Source: Lachnospiraceae bacterium NK4A144 (lineage in GTDB: Bacteria; Bacillota; Clostridia; Lachnospirales; Lachnospiraceae). Taken from it: a stretch of DNA of 64,000 bases. Made by a program: the position numbers and the translations under genes. The notes beneath the pieces were generated by a model, which made no database searches, was not told the DNA's origin, and saw nothing but the letters and a program-made list of their open reading frames with translations. Positions 34,223-42,304 of this stretch are shown here, piece by piece (the stretch's first letter is position 1; the number at the start of each line of letters is the position of its first letter). The stretch is from assembly GCA_000424365.1 (NCBI GenBank), contig AUJT01000009.1, forward strand, positions 1-64,000, written 5' to 3'.

Positions 34223-34936
34223 ATGTCAGTTGAAGTGATGCGAAGCCTTCCGGATGAAGCTCCCGGCGTGGAAATGTTTTCGAGGATCTTTTGTCTTGGT
34301 GATCAGATGACTGATGGCAAAGCAGTCGATATACTGCGAAGCATGACTTACATAGACAAAAGAGGCGAAAAAAAGCAGATCCAGTTTCTTTTTTTTGAGG
34401 ATTGCAGCTCTGCCAATGCCATTGAGTACATGGGAGGGATAAATACCGAAAATTACGCCGATGTATATAAATGGTTAATGGAGAGTATTACAATTCCGGG
34501 CGGCACTATAGCCGATACCTGGATCACTCCGGGAGTAAGACCTATACAGGTAGAGATCGAACGCAGAAAACTTTTTCTGAATGTTGACGAGCCTACTTTC
34601 CTGATACCTCCCGAAACAATTTTTTGTACAAACTCTCCACCTCCGGTTCCGGGACTCTGGGCGCGTATCATACATCTTTTTTCTATGACAGGACACCCGG
34701 AAGTTGCGGAATACGATAACTATGTTTCCTGCAAGACCACTTATGTACAAAATCTTGCAGATGCAGAAACAGCAAACGAAATTAGGCGGAAAGAAATTTC
34801 TGCCGAAAATGCAGCCATCGAAACTCAGCAGCGTATCATTGCCGAGGAAGCAGCGAGACGCCTGATCACAGAAGTGAAAGACGCTGAAGCGGCTGCTAAT
34901 GATGTAATGGTCAAAAGTACTTTGGCGCGTTACTGA
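34223..34936 (+). CDS. Hypothetical protein with C-terminal coiled coil
   Basis: I do not recognise this 237-residue protein. Residues 1-165 look globular, with Pro-rich turns (IPPETIFCTNSPPPVPG) and no signal peptide or membrane span. From about 170 to the end it is an Ala/Glu-rich helix (AETANEIRRKEISAENAAIE) that should form a coiled coil. AAGGAGG lies 7 nt before the ATG, and a strong terminator follows, so it is expressed as a single gene. Structural or scaffold role is only a guess. Confidence 0.65.
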   Translation: MSVEVMRSLPDEAPGVEMFSRIFCLGDQMTDGKAVDILRSMTYIDKRGEKKQIQFLFFEDCSSANAIEYMGGINTENYADVYKWLMESITIPGGTIADTWITPGVRPIQVEIERRKLFLNVDEPTFLIPPETIFCTNSPPPVPGLWARIIHLFSMTGHPEVAEYDNYVSCKTTYVQNLADAETANEIRRKEISAENAAIETQQRIIAEEAARRLITEVKDAEAAANDVMVKSTLARY

Positions 34937-35076
34937 TAAGTGATCCTTCTGATTTCTGATATGACACAGCATTCTCTCCCGTCAGGTTATCCTGAAATGA
35001 TGTTGTAACCCCCGTCAGAGATCAGATTAAGATATACCTCCAAGAACTCTTAAATCAGGATCTAGCACCATCTGAC

Positions 35077-35113
35077 AAAGCAGCCGGCATCTCGAATCCA
35101 TGCCGGCTGCTTT
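35077..35113 (+). terminator. Terminator
   Basis: Perfect 14-bp stem AAAGCAGCCGGCAT / ATGCCGGCTGCTTT with TTGTT following; 140 bp after the coiled-coil protein gene, leaving a rather long 3' UTR. Confidence 0.85.
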
Positions 35114-35193
35114 GTTGCTGTCATGCAGAAGACTCACCACACAGTAGAGCTTCAATGAAAGTCTATCAGAAATTGCTATTTCATCCATAGAGA

Positions 35194-35224
35194 AAAGAGA
35201 ATCCGGATCATGCGGATTCTCTTT
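35194..35224. terminator. Terminator of the 100-aa membrane protein gene
   Basis: Perfect 12-bp stem AAAGAGAATCCG / CGGATTCTCTTT between convergent genes; TTTTCTCT follows on the minus strand. Confidence 0.75.
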
Positions 35225-35266
35225 CCTCTATATTAAACGCGTATAGCGCTTATTCATTATTAAGTT

Positions 35267-35569
35267 TTAGCAGACACTACAAAAATAACAGCAGGTCATC
35301 GCAGCATAAAAGAACGATACCCCTATTCCAATATACGCAATCGCCGCATATCTCGTTCTGTTACTTATAGCCCTTACTCCCCAGATGATCGATAGCGGGA
35401 TCAAGATATAAAACCCCACCATATAAAACGCAGCAGGTAAAAAAAGTAAAGCTCCCAAAAACGAATGAATCGCCGCGATATCCGCGTACCATTGCCTGTC
35501 ACTGCCCCTCTCAACTGTCACAATCCTTGTGAGCTCGTCGTACTCCACACCGTATCTTGCAATATCCAT
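35267..35569 (-). CDS. Small membrane protein, 100 aa
   Basis: Unrecognised 100-residue protein with a polar N-terminus (about 1-30) and two or three hydrophobic helices (HSFLGALLFLPAAFYMVGFY, ILIPLSIIWGV, YAAIAYIGIGVSFFYAAM). Cysteines cluster at the end (CCYFCSVC). The AAAGGG site before ATG borders a family B repeat whose end lies 17 bp upstream, so the promoter must be within or beyond the repeat. Confidence 0.55.
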   Translation of the reverse strand: MDIARYGVEYDELTRIVTVERGSDRQWYADIAAIHSFLGALLFLPAAFYMVGFYILIPLSIIWGVRAISNRTRYAAIAYIGIGVSFFYAAMTCCYFCSVC

Positions 35570-35585
35570 AACATGTAACCCTTTT

Positions 35586-35695
35586 GTTACAGTTCACTCA
35601 AACTCAGAACAGCCATTGGATTTTCCTCATCGCCGCAGGCGATTTAATTGGTAAAATCCGTTACGTGAACGAGCTTAGAGCGAGTAAACGGTAAC
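35586..35695. repeat. Family B repeat, internally deleted copy
   Basis: 110 bp, reverse orientation to the other copies. Matches the reverse complement of 42114-42259 at both ends and through AGCCATTGGATTTT...ATTTAATTGG(T/C)AAAATCC, but lacks about 45 bp near one end. Confidence 0.8.
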
Positions 35696-35880
35696 ACCCT
35701 TCATACAGACCGGTTAGGCTGCTTCCCTCCTTGGCAGCAGTTGCAAAAAGTATGATATTCTTACCACTCTCTTTTTTTATATTTCGGTTGTGTTATGTAT
35801 ACACTTTATTGGATATTATTCCGTTTTTGCGTGGGATAACTCACAAACTTTTATTAATTATTCCTTATTCGTTTACTCAA
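35696..35880. other. Intergenic, no gene seen
   Basis: Contains the small hairpin GCTGC / GCAGC near 35720-35745 and AT-rich sequence. An ORF running from here over the HepT gene on the opposite strand has no RBS and is taken as a shadow. Confidence 0.4.
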
Positions 35881-35910
35881 ATGATGTCAGGGTCAAAAGG
35901 TCAAAATCCG
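35881..35910 (+). repeat. Family A end fragment
   Basis: ATGATGTCAGGGTCAAAAGG then TCAAAATCCG: the left terminus of family A, identical over about 28 bp to 56493-56521 except one base. It lies 33 bp beyond the HepT stop codon. Confidence 0.75.
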
Positions 35911-35943
35911 CCTCTTAACTCATTTCATTTCTTTCCAAAGTTT

Positions 35944-36351
35944 TTACGCTTCCTGATAATATTTCGATATGGTCTGCACCATTTCTTCTATCAGGCTAAA
36001 GTATTCATTTATGATTTTTTTAAAATATTTAGTAGCTATAAGCCCATCATAATCATGGGCTAAAGTATTCCTGACTTTCAGCATATCCATCCATCGATCA
36101 TCATTTATGATACCAACAGAAAATGCAGATTTTAATGTTTCTCTAGGTGAACCTGTAGCAAAATCCGTCAATCCATACTCTTGAGTGACCACTTCCTTTA
36201 GGACCTTCCAGGACAGGTCAAAAGTCAGATTATAATTCTGAATCGTAGCAGGAAGAACAAACGGATCATCTATCTTTGCCGTCCTTGATAGTCTTAAATT
36301 TTCCAGGCTTCTGCATAAGCTTTTGTATCTGTTAAAATATTTGCTTTCCAT
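35944..36351 (-). CDS. HepT-type toxin / HI0074-like protein
   Basis: A 135-residue all-helical HEPN-superfamily protein (also called nucleotidyltransferase substrate-binding, HI0074 family). The key motif Rx4HxY is present as RNTLAHDYD (about residues 94-102), matching HepT toxins, where the tyrosine is AMPylated by the partner. It overlaps the 3' end of the MNT gene by 20 bp. Known HepT proteins are RNases neutralised by MNT; here the pair is probably a type VII toxin-antitoxin or a related regulatory module. Confidence 0.82.
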   Translation of the reverse strand: MESKYFNRYKSLCRSLENLRLSRTAKIDDPFVLPATIQNYNLTFDLSWKVLKEVVTQEYGLTDFATGSPRETLKSAFSVGIINDDRWMDMLKVRNTLAHDYDGLIATKYFKKIINEYFSLIEEMVQTISKYYQEA

Positions 36352-36622
36352 ATTTGTCCATGTCCTCTCTCAAGAGATCACTGCATACTTCATCATAATC
36401 AAAAATATCGATTTTTCTAAGTGTCGGTATCTCATTCACTTCTTCTTCAAACGCATCTATATTTTCACATCCATGTACCACAAAATCTATATCACTTCGC
36501 TCAGACGCGTTCCCGGCTGCAAATGAACCAAAAAGATCCAGCCTTTTAACCTTATACTTATGTGCAATTTCCGTAACCCGTCGAATTATTTCTTCAACAG
36601 GCATCGTCTTACATTCGTTCAT
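36332..36622 (-). CDS. MNT-type minimal nucleotidyltransferase (antitoxin)
   Basis: A 96-residue nucleotidyltransferase. The motif GSFAAGNASERSDIDFVV carries GS and DxD metal-binding residues, consistent with an active MNT that AMPylates the HEPN partner downstream. Start ATG 36622 is preceded by AGAGGA about 9 nt away; two in-frame ATGs further upstream (36640, 36631) are less well placed. Confidence 0.82.
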   Translation of the reverse strand: MNECKTMPVEEIIRRVTEIAHKYKVKRLDLFGSFAAGNASERSDIDFVVHGCENIDAFEEEVNEIPTLRKIDIFDYDEVCSDLLREDMDKYGKQIF

Positions 36623-36660
36623 AAGCGCCATCCTCTGCATCTGTTTTTATATCATCCTAT

Positions 36661-36737
36661 GTGTTTTGCGGGTTCCAAATAAAAAAATCCTTTTTGAGCA
36701 AACTCAATAGAATTTTTTACTTTTAACCCTGTCATCA
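36661..36737 (-). repeat. Family A repeat, diverged copy
   Basis: GTGTTTTGCGGGTTCCAA ... ATCCTTTTTGAGCAAACTCA ... CTTTTAACCCTGTCATCATC aligns, with substitutions, to 49758-49834. Most of the conserved 100-bp half is missing. It lies between the MNT gene and the ABC operon 3' end. Confidence 0.65.
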
Positions 36738-36825
36738 TCATTATAATACACTTTCACTTATTATTCTCCCTACACTATACCATTCCAACTTACGCACACC
36801 ATCAATAATAAATATACGCAAAAAG

Positions 36826-36858
36826 AATGCCGCCGGGAACCAAATCCCAAGCGGCATT
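36826..36858 (-). terminator. Terminator of the sugar ABC operon
   Basis: AATGCCGC / GCGGCATT stem followed on the minus strand by CTTTTTGCG, about 45 bp after the stop codon of the binding protein gene; a T-run is also present on the plus strand. Confidence 0.75.
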
Positions 36859-36902
36859 ACTTTTTTGACTTTATTTAAGGTAGACCCTTTTAACTAATCG
36901 GA

Positions 36903-38174
36903 TTAGTCGTAAAGGTTAGGAGCGATCTCAGCATCGTTCATGTTCTCTGCATTGTACCAGTAACCATCTGTAGGAAGATCAGTTACGGACTCACCGTTAG
37001 CAGCCTTTGTCAGAGCGTAGATCATGTAGTAACCCATCATCAGAGGAGACTGAGTAACTGCACCATACATTGTGCCGTCAGAGATAGCGCCCTTGATAAC
37101 GGAACCGGCGTCGAAACCAACACCGATAACATCGCCTGCTGCTGCATCAGAACCAAGAAGGTTCAGGTTGCTGTTAGCTGCGAGAAGACCCTCAGCAGAA
37201 GTCTGGTTTGAACCAAAGATTGCGATGCAGTCTTCCTTGGAAAGGATTGTAGAAGCCTCAGTTGTGCAAAGCTCAACAGTTGTCTGAGCCGGAACTGCAA
37301 CTTCGATGATAACGTCAGCAGAAGCCTCTTCACCGTCAGCACCCTCAGCTGCGTTTACATAGAACTCATTACCTGTAACTGCAACAGTCTTGCCATCAGC
37401 CTTAACGAGCTCGATCATCTTGTTGATGAATCCGAGACCACGCTGCTGGATGTTAAGAGCTGTAGCATCCTGATTAACTTCACCGATACGAACCTGACCC
37501 TCAGCATTAGCGATAACATCCTTAACTGCCTCATACATGTGCTCAGCTGCAACTTCACCAGCCTGAGTATTGTCTGTAGCAACTGTAGCTACAACAGATC
37601 CGTCAGGAGCATCAGCAACACCTGTATCGAAACATACAACCGGAACATTAGCATCCTTAGCATCCTGAAGTGAATCAAGAACGGATGTTGTATCACATGC
37701 AGCGAGACCGATTCCTGCAGGGCCGCCTGTAATAGCGGAATTCAGCATGTTAACCTGATCAGCGATATCAGACTCGGAGTTCGGGCCCTGTGCGTTATAT
37801 GTAACGCCGAGCTCGTCTGCTGCCATGTCCATACCCTTGATAGCTGCCTGCCAGTATGTAGACTGGAAAGACTTAACAACTACTGCAAAGTTATATGCAT
37901 CATTTGCCTTAAGACCCTCAAACTCTGTGCCTGTAAGCTTATCCTCGTCTCCTGCGTGAGCACCTGCTGCAACTGCTTCTGTAGAAGCTGCTTCACTGGC
38001 TGCCGGAGCTGCCTCACTAGCTGCCGGAGCTGCTTCGCTGGCTGCCGGAGCTGCCTCACTGGCTGCCGGAGCAGAGCTGCTTGCTGCTGTTGATCCGCCT
38101 GCGCCGCCGCATCCTGCGAGCAGAGTTGCTACCATAGCTGCTGAAAGCAATACGGAAACTACCTTCTTTTTCAT
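36903..38174 (-). CDS. Sugar ABC transporter substrate-binding lipoprotein
   Basis: A 423-residue lipoprotein: signal with lipobox LLAGCGG, then a low-complexity Ala/Ser/Glu/Pro linker with four AASEAAP units, then a type I periplasmic-binding (ribose/galactose-like) domain starting near NDAYNFAVVVKSFQSTYWQA. It includes GPAGIGLAACDTTS and VVCFDTGVADA typical of this family. It captures the sugar for the two-permease transporter. It is the last gene of the operon, 98 bp after a permease gene, with its own AGGAGG; ligand not predictable. Confidence 0.88.
   Translation of the reverse strand: MKKKVVSVLLSAAMVATLLAGCGGAGGSTAASSSAPAASEAAPAASEAAPAASEAAPAASEAASTEAVAAGAHAGDEDKLTGTEFEGLKANDAYNFAVVVKSFQSTYWQAAIKGMDMAADELGVTYNAQGPNSESDIADQVNMLNSAITGGPAGIGLAACDTTSVLDSLQDAKDANVPVVCFDTGVADAPDGSVVATVATDNTQAGEVAAEHMYEAVKDVIANAEGQVRIGEVNQDATALNIQQRGLGFINKMIELVKADGKTVAVTGNEFYVNAAEGADGEEASADVIIEVAVPAQTTVELCTTEASTILSKEDCIAIFGSNQTSAEGLLAANSNLNLLGSDAAAGDVIGVGFDAGSVIKGAISDGTMYGAVTQSPLMMGYYMIYALTKAANGESVTDLPTDGYWYNAENMNDAEIAPNLYD
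37987..38070 (-). repeat. 21-bp tandem repeat coding for lipoprotein linker
   Basis: Four consecutive copies of a 21-bp unit (GCTGCYTCRCTRGCTGCCGGA type), encoding AASEAAP four times. Copies differ at few positions. Confidence 0.9.
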
Positions 38175-38272
38175 GTGTTTTCCTCCTTTAATATGAGTTA
38201 ACCCTTAAAAATATTTATATGAACGACTATTGCCGCTTCATATCCCTTTAGTTATGTGCGATTCCCTCCGGA

Positions 38273-39265
38273 TCAGCCACCTGCAAGAGCAGCCTTACGC
38301 TGCTTAATAACATCAACTATAACAGCTCCGATAAGAACGAGACCTGTAATGATCTGCTGCCAGTTTGCTTCCAGTCCGATGAAAGGAAGACCTGTCTTTA
38401 AGAGCTGGATAACGAATACACCGATCAGCGTTCCCTCCACTGAACCATATCCGCCTGCCGCAGATACACCACCGACTATCGCACCACCGATAGCATCAAG
38501 CTCAAGACCTGCTCCTGTGCCGGGCTGGATCGTCGGAACTGCTGCTGCGTATGCAACGGAAGCAAGTCCGGCGAAAAGTCCTGAGATCGTATAGGCTGCG
38601 ATGTGATAGATCCTTACATTTACACCTGAAAGCCTTGTTGCTTCTTTATTTGATCCGATTGCGATCGTATAACGTCCGATACGTGTATGGTTCAGTACAA
38701 ATATCATTATGATGATAACAACCGCAAGGACGATAACACCTACAGGATAGTTACTTGCCTTTCTTCCGGATCCGACAGTGTACTTAAAAATCCTGTGGAA
38801 CCATCCGCCGGGTTCTTTCACTCCGGGCCACGGCACAGCAAAATTTCGTGCCATCATTGATCCAAGACCTCTTGTGATCATGCAGGAGCAAAGAGTTGCG
38901 AGGAATGGCGGAAGTCCTAAGATAGAAACCAGACATCCGTTCCATATACCTACGATCAATCCAAACAAAACTGCGACCAGCATGCCTACCCATGATGGAA
39001 ATCCCAGAAACTTTACCAGATAACCTCCGGTCAGTGCATAGCAGACCATTCCTGTACCGATGGAAAGATCAACACCGCCTGTGATAAGCGGAAATGTAAC
39101 ACCGATCGCCATGAGAAGTACATAATAAGTCGAGTCAAGCATCATTACCATTGTAGAAGTCTTGTGAAACTCTTTACTTACAATGGAGAAAAATCCATAG
39201 AGCAGGATTACAATGAGCAGAACAATCCATTTTTGTTCGAGTACGAACTTTTTCTTGTTTTCCAT
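38273..39265 (-). CDS. Sugar ABC transporter permease (RbsC-like) 2
   Basis: A 330-residue permease of the branched-chain/ribose family with 8-10 helices. Landmarks are GVTFPLITGGVDLSIGTGM, LPPFLATLCSCMITRGLGSM, and GSNKEATRLSGVNVR, which is the cytoplasmic coupling loop. It differs from the permease at 40795 by sequence but has the same layout, so the transporter is likely a heterodimer. 15 bp after the ATPase gene. Confidence 0.9.
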   Translation of the reverse strand: MENKKKFVLEQKWIVLLIVILLYGFFSIVSKEFHKTSTMVMMLDSTYYVLLMAIGVTFPLITGGVDLSIGTGMVCYALTGGYLVKFLGFPSWVGMLVAVLFGLIVGIWNGCLVSILGLPPFLATLCSCMITRGLGSMMARNFAVPWPGVKEPGGWFHRIFKYTVGSGRKASNYPVGVIVLAVVIIIMIFVLNHTRIGRYTIAIGSNKEATRLSGVNVRIYHIAAYTISGLFAGLASVAYAAAVPTIQPGTGAGLELDAIGGAIVGGVSAAGGYGSVEGTLIGVFVIQLLKTGLPFIGLEANWQQIITGLVLIGAVIVDVIKQRKAALAGG

Positions 39266-39280
39266 TTCAGCCTCCCAGTA

Positions 39281-40777
39281 TTAGTCCATCTGACGTGTAG
39301 CCTTATCCATTATGAGCTCCTGAGTAGCCTCTTCGATTCTTAGTTCTCCGGTCTTTCTGCCTTCGCACATGATCACGATACGGTCACTCATTCGGAAGAT
39401 CTCTGTCATTTCCGAGGAGATCATGATAATGGATTTGCCCTGCTGCGCCAGTTTATTCATCAGCTTGTAGATTTCATTTTTCGCGCCGACGTCGATACCT
39501 CTGGTAGGCTCATCAAATATCAATATGTCACTGTTTTTAACCAGCCACTTTGCGATTACGACTTTCTGCTGATTACCACCGGAGAGATTTACTACCAGCT
39601 GATCTGCAGAAGGAGTCTTTGTTGCCAGTTCCTTTATGTACTTCTGCGTAACCTCCAATTCCTTTTTCTTATCAATGAAAGGTCCCTTCATATAATCATC
39701 AAGAGCCGCCATCGTGGAGTTTTCGGTAATGGTCTTTCCTACTACGACACCAAATCTTCTTCTATCCTCTGAGAGATATCCGATACCATGCTTAACGGCG
39801 TCTTCCGGAGAGTTGATCTCGACCTTCTGTCCATTGATATAAATATCACCGCTCTGCTTCGGGTCTGCTCCAAAGATCGCTCTGGCAGTCTCGGTACGTC
39901 CGGCGCCCATAAGTCCGGAAAATCCGAGGATCTCACCCTTTTTAAGTTCAAAGGATACATCCTGAACCATCTTTCCCGCTGTCAGGTGCTCAACCTTCAG
40001 AACTACCGGTGCATCCTCCGGAACCATGCTGTGTTCCTTCGGCTTCTCGTATATGACACGACCAACCATCATGTTGATGATATCTTCTTTTGTACAGTCT
40101 TTTGTGATAAGTGTTCCTACATAACCACCATCTCTCATGACTGTTACACGGTCTGTGATGACCTTGATCTCATCCATTCTATGGGAGATGTAGATGATAC
40201 CCATTCCCTGAGAACGGAGATCTCTGATGATAACAAACAGATCTTCAATTTCTTTCTCTGTAAGAGCTGCTGACGGCTCATCAAATACGATGATCTTTGC
40301 GTTATGTGAAATAGCCTTTGCGATCTCACACATCTGCTGTTTACCGACTGTCAGGTGGCTCATCTTCTCACGAGGATTGATATTGATGTGAAGCTTATCA
40401 AAAAGTGCTTTTGAATCCTCGATCATCTTTCTGTCATCGATCCTGAGTCCCTTTCTCGGCTCACGTCCGATGAAGATATTCTGTGCAACAGTCAGGTCAC
40501 CGACCATATTCAGCTCCTGATGAACGATGACAACTCCTGCCGCCTGTGCATCTCTTGTATTATGAAACTCAACTTCTTTTCCCAGATATTTGATAGAACC
40601 CGAATCTTTCTTATAGATTCCTGTGAGAACCTTCATAAGTGTAGACTTACCGGCACCGTTCTCTCCCATCAGCGCATGTACTTCGCCTGCTTTTACGTCG
40701 AGGCTTACATGATCCAGTGCATGAACTCCGGGGAAAGATTTGTCGATGTCTTTCATCTCTAAGATTACTTCACCCAT
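39281..40777 (-). CDS. Sugar ABC transporter ATP-binding protein (RbsA-like)
   Basis: A 498-residue protein with two ABC domains. First domain: Walker A GENGAGKST, weak signature LTVGKQQM, Walker B IIVFDEPSA. Second: degenerate Walker A GLMGAGRTE, signature LSGGNQQKV, Walker B ILIFDEPTRGIDVG. This is the Rbs/Mgl type of fused ATPase. Start ATG 40777 behind GGGGAGGAG; the TTG at 40798 overlaps the preceding permease and is unlikely. Confidence 0.92.
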   Translation of the reverse strand: MGEVILEMKDIDKSFPGVHALDHVSLDVKAGEVHALMGENGAGKSTLMKVLTGIYKKDSGSIKYLGKEVEFHNTRDAQAAGVVIVHQELNMVGDLTVAQNIFIGREPRKGLRIDDRKMIEDSKALFDKLHININPREKMSHLTVGKQQMCEIAKAISHNAKIIVFDEPSAALTEKEIEDLFVIIRDLRSQGMGIIYISHRMDEIKVITDRVTVMRDGGYVGTLITKDCTKEDIINMMVGRVIYEKPKEHSMVPEDAPVVLKVEHLTAGKMVQDVSFELKKGEILGFSGLMGAGRTETARAIFGADPKQSGDIYINGQKVEINSPEDAVKHGIGYLSEDRRRFGVVVGKTITENSTMAALDDYMKGPFIDKKKELEVTQKYIKELATKTPSADQLVVNLSGGNQQKVVIAKWLVKNSDILIFDEPTRGIDVGAKNEIYKLMNKLAQQGKSIIMISSEMTEIFRMSDRIVIMCEGRKTGELRIEEATQELIMDKATRQMD

Positions 40778-40794
40778 TTTTTTACTCCTCCCCG

Positions 40795-41781
40795 TCAATT
40801 CTTTCTACGTCTTGCAGATACATCAGCATAAACAGCTACGATAACGATGAGACCTGTGATAACGAGCTGTACATCCTTTGTCATCTTCAGTGCCAGGATT
40901 CCTTCCTGCAGGAGTGAAATGATGAGAACACCGATCACTGTACCTGCGATAGAAGCAGAACCGCCTGCCATTGAAGTACCGCCCATTACACAGCCTGCGA
41001 TAGCTTCATTATTGTACTGATCGCCATATCCGGGCTGAACTGTTGTATATGCTCCAACGAAGAAAATTGCTGCTATTCCTACGAGAAGTCCGCATAATGC
41101 GTAAGCGAGCATTTCCCATTTCTTTGTATTTACACCTGAAAGACGAACCGCTTCACGATTGTCTCCGAGGCAAAGTACATAACGTCCAAACTTTGTCTTA
41201 TTCAGTATGACCGCACAGATCACTGCGACTGCCAGGAAAAGGACCAGACCTGTGGGGAAGCTTCCTGCCTTTACCAGATTTCTGAACCATCCTGAAGGAT
41301 CCTGAGATCTCGGCCAGCTGACTGACTGAGTTTTTGTGAATACAGATGCGATACCCTTTGCCATATTCATGGATGCCATGGATACGATGAATGGAGGTAC
41401 TGTCCAGTAAGCTACCAGATAACCGTTCCAAAGACCAAACGCAAGACCTATCAGCATACTGATCACAAGCGAAATGCCTGTCGGAACACCGTAACTCATC
41501 ATGCAGTAACCTGAGATCAGACCACAGCAGAACATTACAGGTCCGATGGAGAAATCAATACCGCCGGTGGCGATAACGAATGTAACTCCAAGTGACAGGA
41601 ATCCAAGGAAGTACGCGTAATTCAGTGCTCCCATGATGTGGGACATTCCTGCAAATCCGGGTACCAGTAATGAAAACATTATGTACATCACTACCAATAC
41701 ACAGCAGAGGATTATCCGGTTAAATCCAAGCTTTTTTACGATTGGATTTTGTTTGAATTTTTCCACTTCTTTTCCCTCCAT
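40795..41781 (-). CDS. Sugar ABC transporter permease (RbsC-like) 1
   Basis: A 328-residue RbsC-family permease with helices throughout; landmarks are GVTFVIATGGIDFSIGPVMF, VPPFIVSMASMNMAKGIASV and GDNREAVRLSGVNTKKW. First gene of the transporter operon, expressed from a promoter with a LacI-type operator just downstream of the -10. Two permeases around one fused ATPase resemble the YtfT/YjfF arrangement of the galactofuranose transporter, which is known to pair unlike permeases. Confidence 0.9.
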   Translation of the reverse strand: MEGKEVEKFKQNPIVKKLGFNRIILCCVLVVMYIMFSLLVPGFAGMSHIMGALNYAYFLGFLSLGVTFVIATGGIDFSIGPVMFCCGLISGYCMMSYGVPTGISLVISMLIGLAFGLWNGYLVAYWTVPPFIVSMASMNMAKGIASVFTKTQSVSWPRSQDPSGWFRNLVKAGSFPTGLVLFLAVAVICAVILNKTKFGRYVLCLGDNREAVRLSGVNTKKWEMLAYALCGLLVGIAAIFFVGAYTTVQPGYGDQYNNEAIAGCVMGGTSMAGGSASIAGTVIGVLIISLLQEGILALKMTKDVQLVITGLIVIVAVYADVSARRRKN

Positions 41782-41913
41782 ACCTAATTATTTCCGAACC
41801 GTTCTTACCCGTCAGATCCGATCCGCCCCGGATCGATCTATATCAGAATACCTTCTCCGTTGTCTGATCTCTCTTGGCCATCCGGGTGATCCGCTCCGCC
41901 TGTGTTGTTTAGG

Positions 41914-41925
41914 CGAAACGTTTCG
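41914..41925. promoter_or_regulatory. LacI-type operator, ABC operon
   Basis: Perfect 12-bp palindrome CGAAACGTTTCG, starting 10 bp beyond the -10 box of the ABC operon promoter, in position to block initiation. Related sites: 49457, 49557, 51740, 51957. Confidence 0.75.
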
Positions 41926-41935
41926 TTCTTGTGTA

Positions 41936-41964
41936 ATTATCCTATAAATAGTCCTAAGTGTCAA
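41936..41964 (-). promoter_or_regulatory. Promoter of the sugar ABC operon
   Basis: Minus strand TTGACA, 17 nt, GATAAT, about 155 bp upstream of the first permease start. Confidence 0.75.
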
Positions 41965-42113
41965 TACGTTTTCGTCATTTCGCAAATATTTTGATGATTA
42001 TTTGCATACTTTATGCACATTTACGACAATGCCTTGTACAAAAAAGGATACAATAATCGTATTTTCTCTGCAATATAAACAAACGCTTTTTGTATTGTAC
42101 CTATGCATTTCAT

Positions 42114-42259
42114 GTTACTGTTCACTCGCTTCCAGCTCGCTCACGTAACGGATTTTGCCAATTAAATCGCCTCCGGCGATGGGCAAAATCCAATGGCTTT
42201 TCATCTTTCTTGGTCGTAAACTCCGCAGCGTAGTGCTCCGTTTACGTGTGAACTGTTAC
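42114..42259. repeat. Family B repeat, full copy
   Basis: 146 bp from GTTACTGTTCAC to GTGTGAACTGTTAC. Contains the perfect stem GGATTTTGCC / GGGCAAAATCC with ATCGCC-TCC-GGCGAT inside, and CGTAAAC / GTTTACG around GCAGCGTAGTGCTCC. Lies between the LacI gene 3' end and the ABC promoter. Confidence 0.85.
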
Positions 42260-42292
42260 CATTTCATTAACTATTGAAATCCCGCACCGAAT

Positions 42293-42304
42293 GTTACTGT
42301 TCAC
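42293..42304. repeat. Solo family B end overlapping lacI-type stop codon
   Basis: GTTACTGTTCAC, identical to the left end of the full copies. Read on the minus strand it supplies the TGA stop of the LacI-family gene (42301-42303). Confidence 0.6.

Larger units (their letters stand above)
34937..35266. other. Intergenic region with two terminators
   Basis: No gene seen in about 330 bp. It contains the two hairpins listed separately (35077-35113 and 35194-35224); the rest shows no ORF with an RBS. Confidence 0.5.

Noticed and set aside
35715-35750. Sequence resembling the SRP RNA apical motif (GGGAAGCAGCC on the minus strand)
   Set aside because: The 5' side of the symmetrical loop (GGTCAGG) is missing and the GGAA tetraloop context is wrong; it folds simply as a short GCTGC/GCAGC hairpin.
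35731-36063. Plus-strand ORF of 110 codons overlapping the HepT gene
   Set aside because: Hydrophobic shadow ORF without RBS over a region where the minus strand encodes a protein with clear HEPN motifs.
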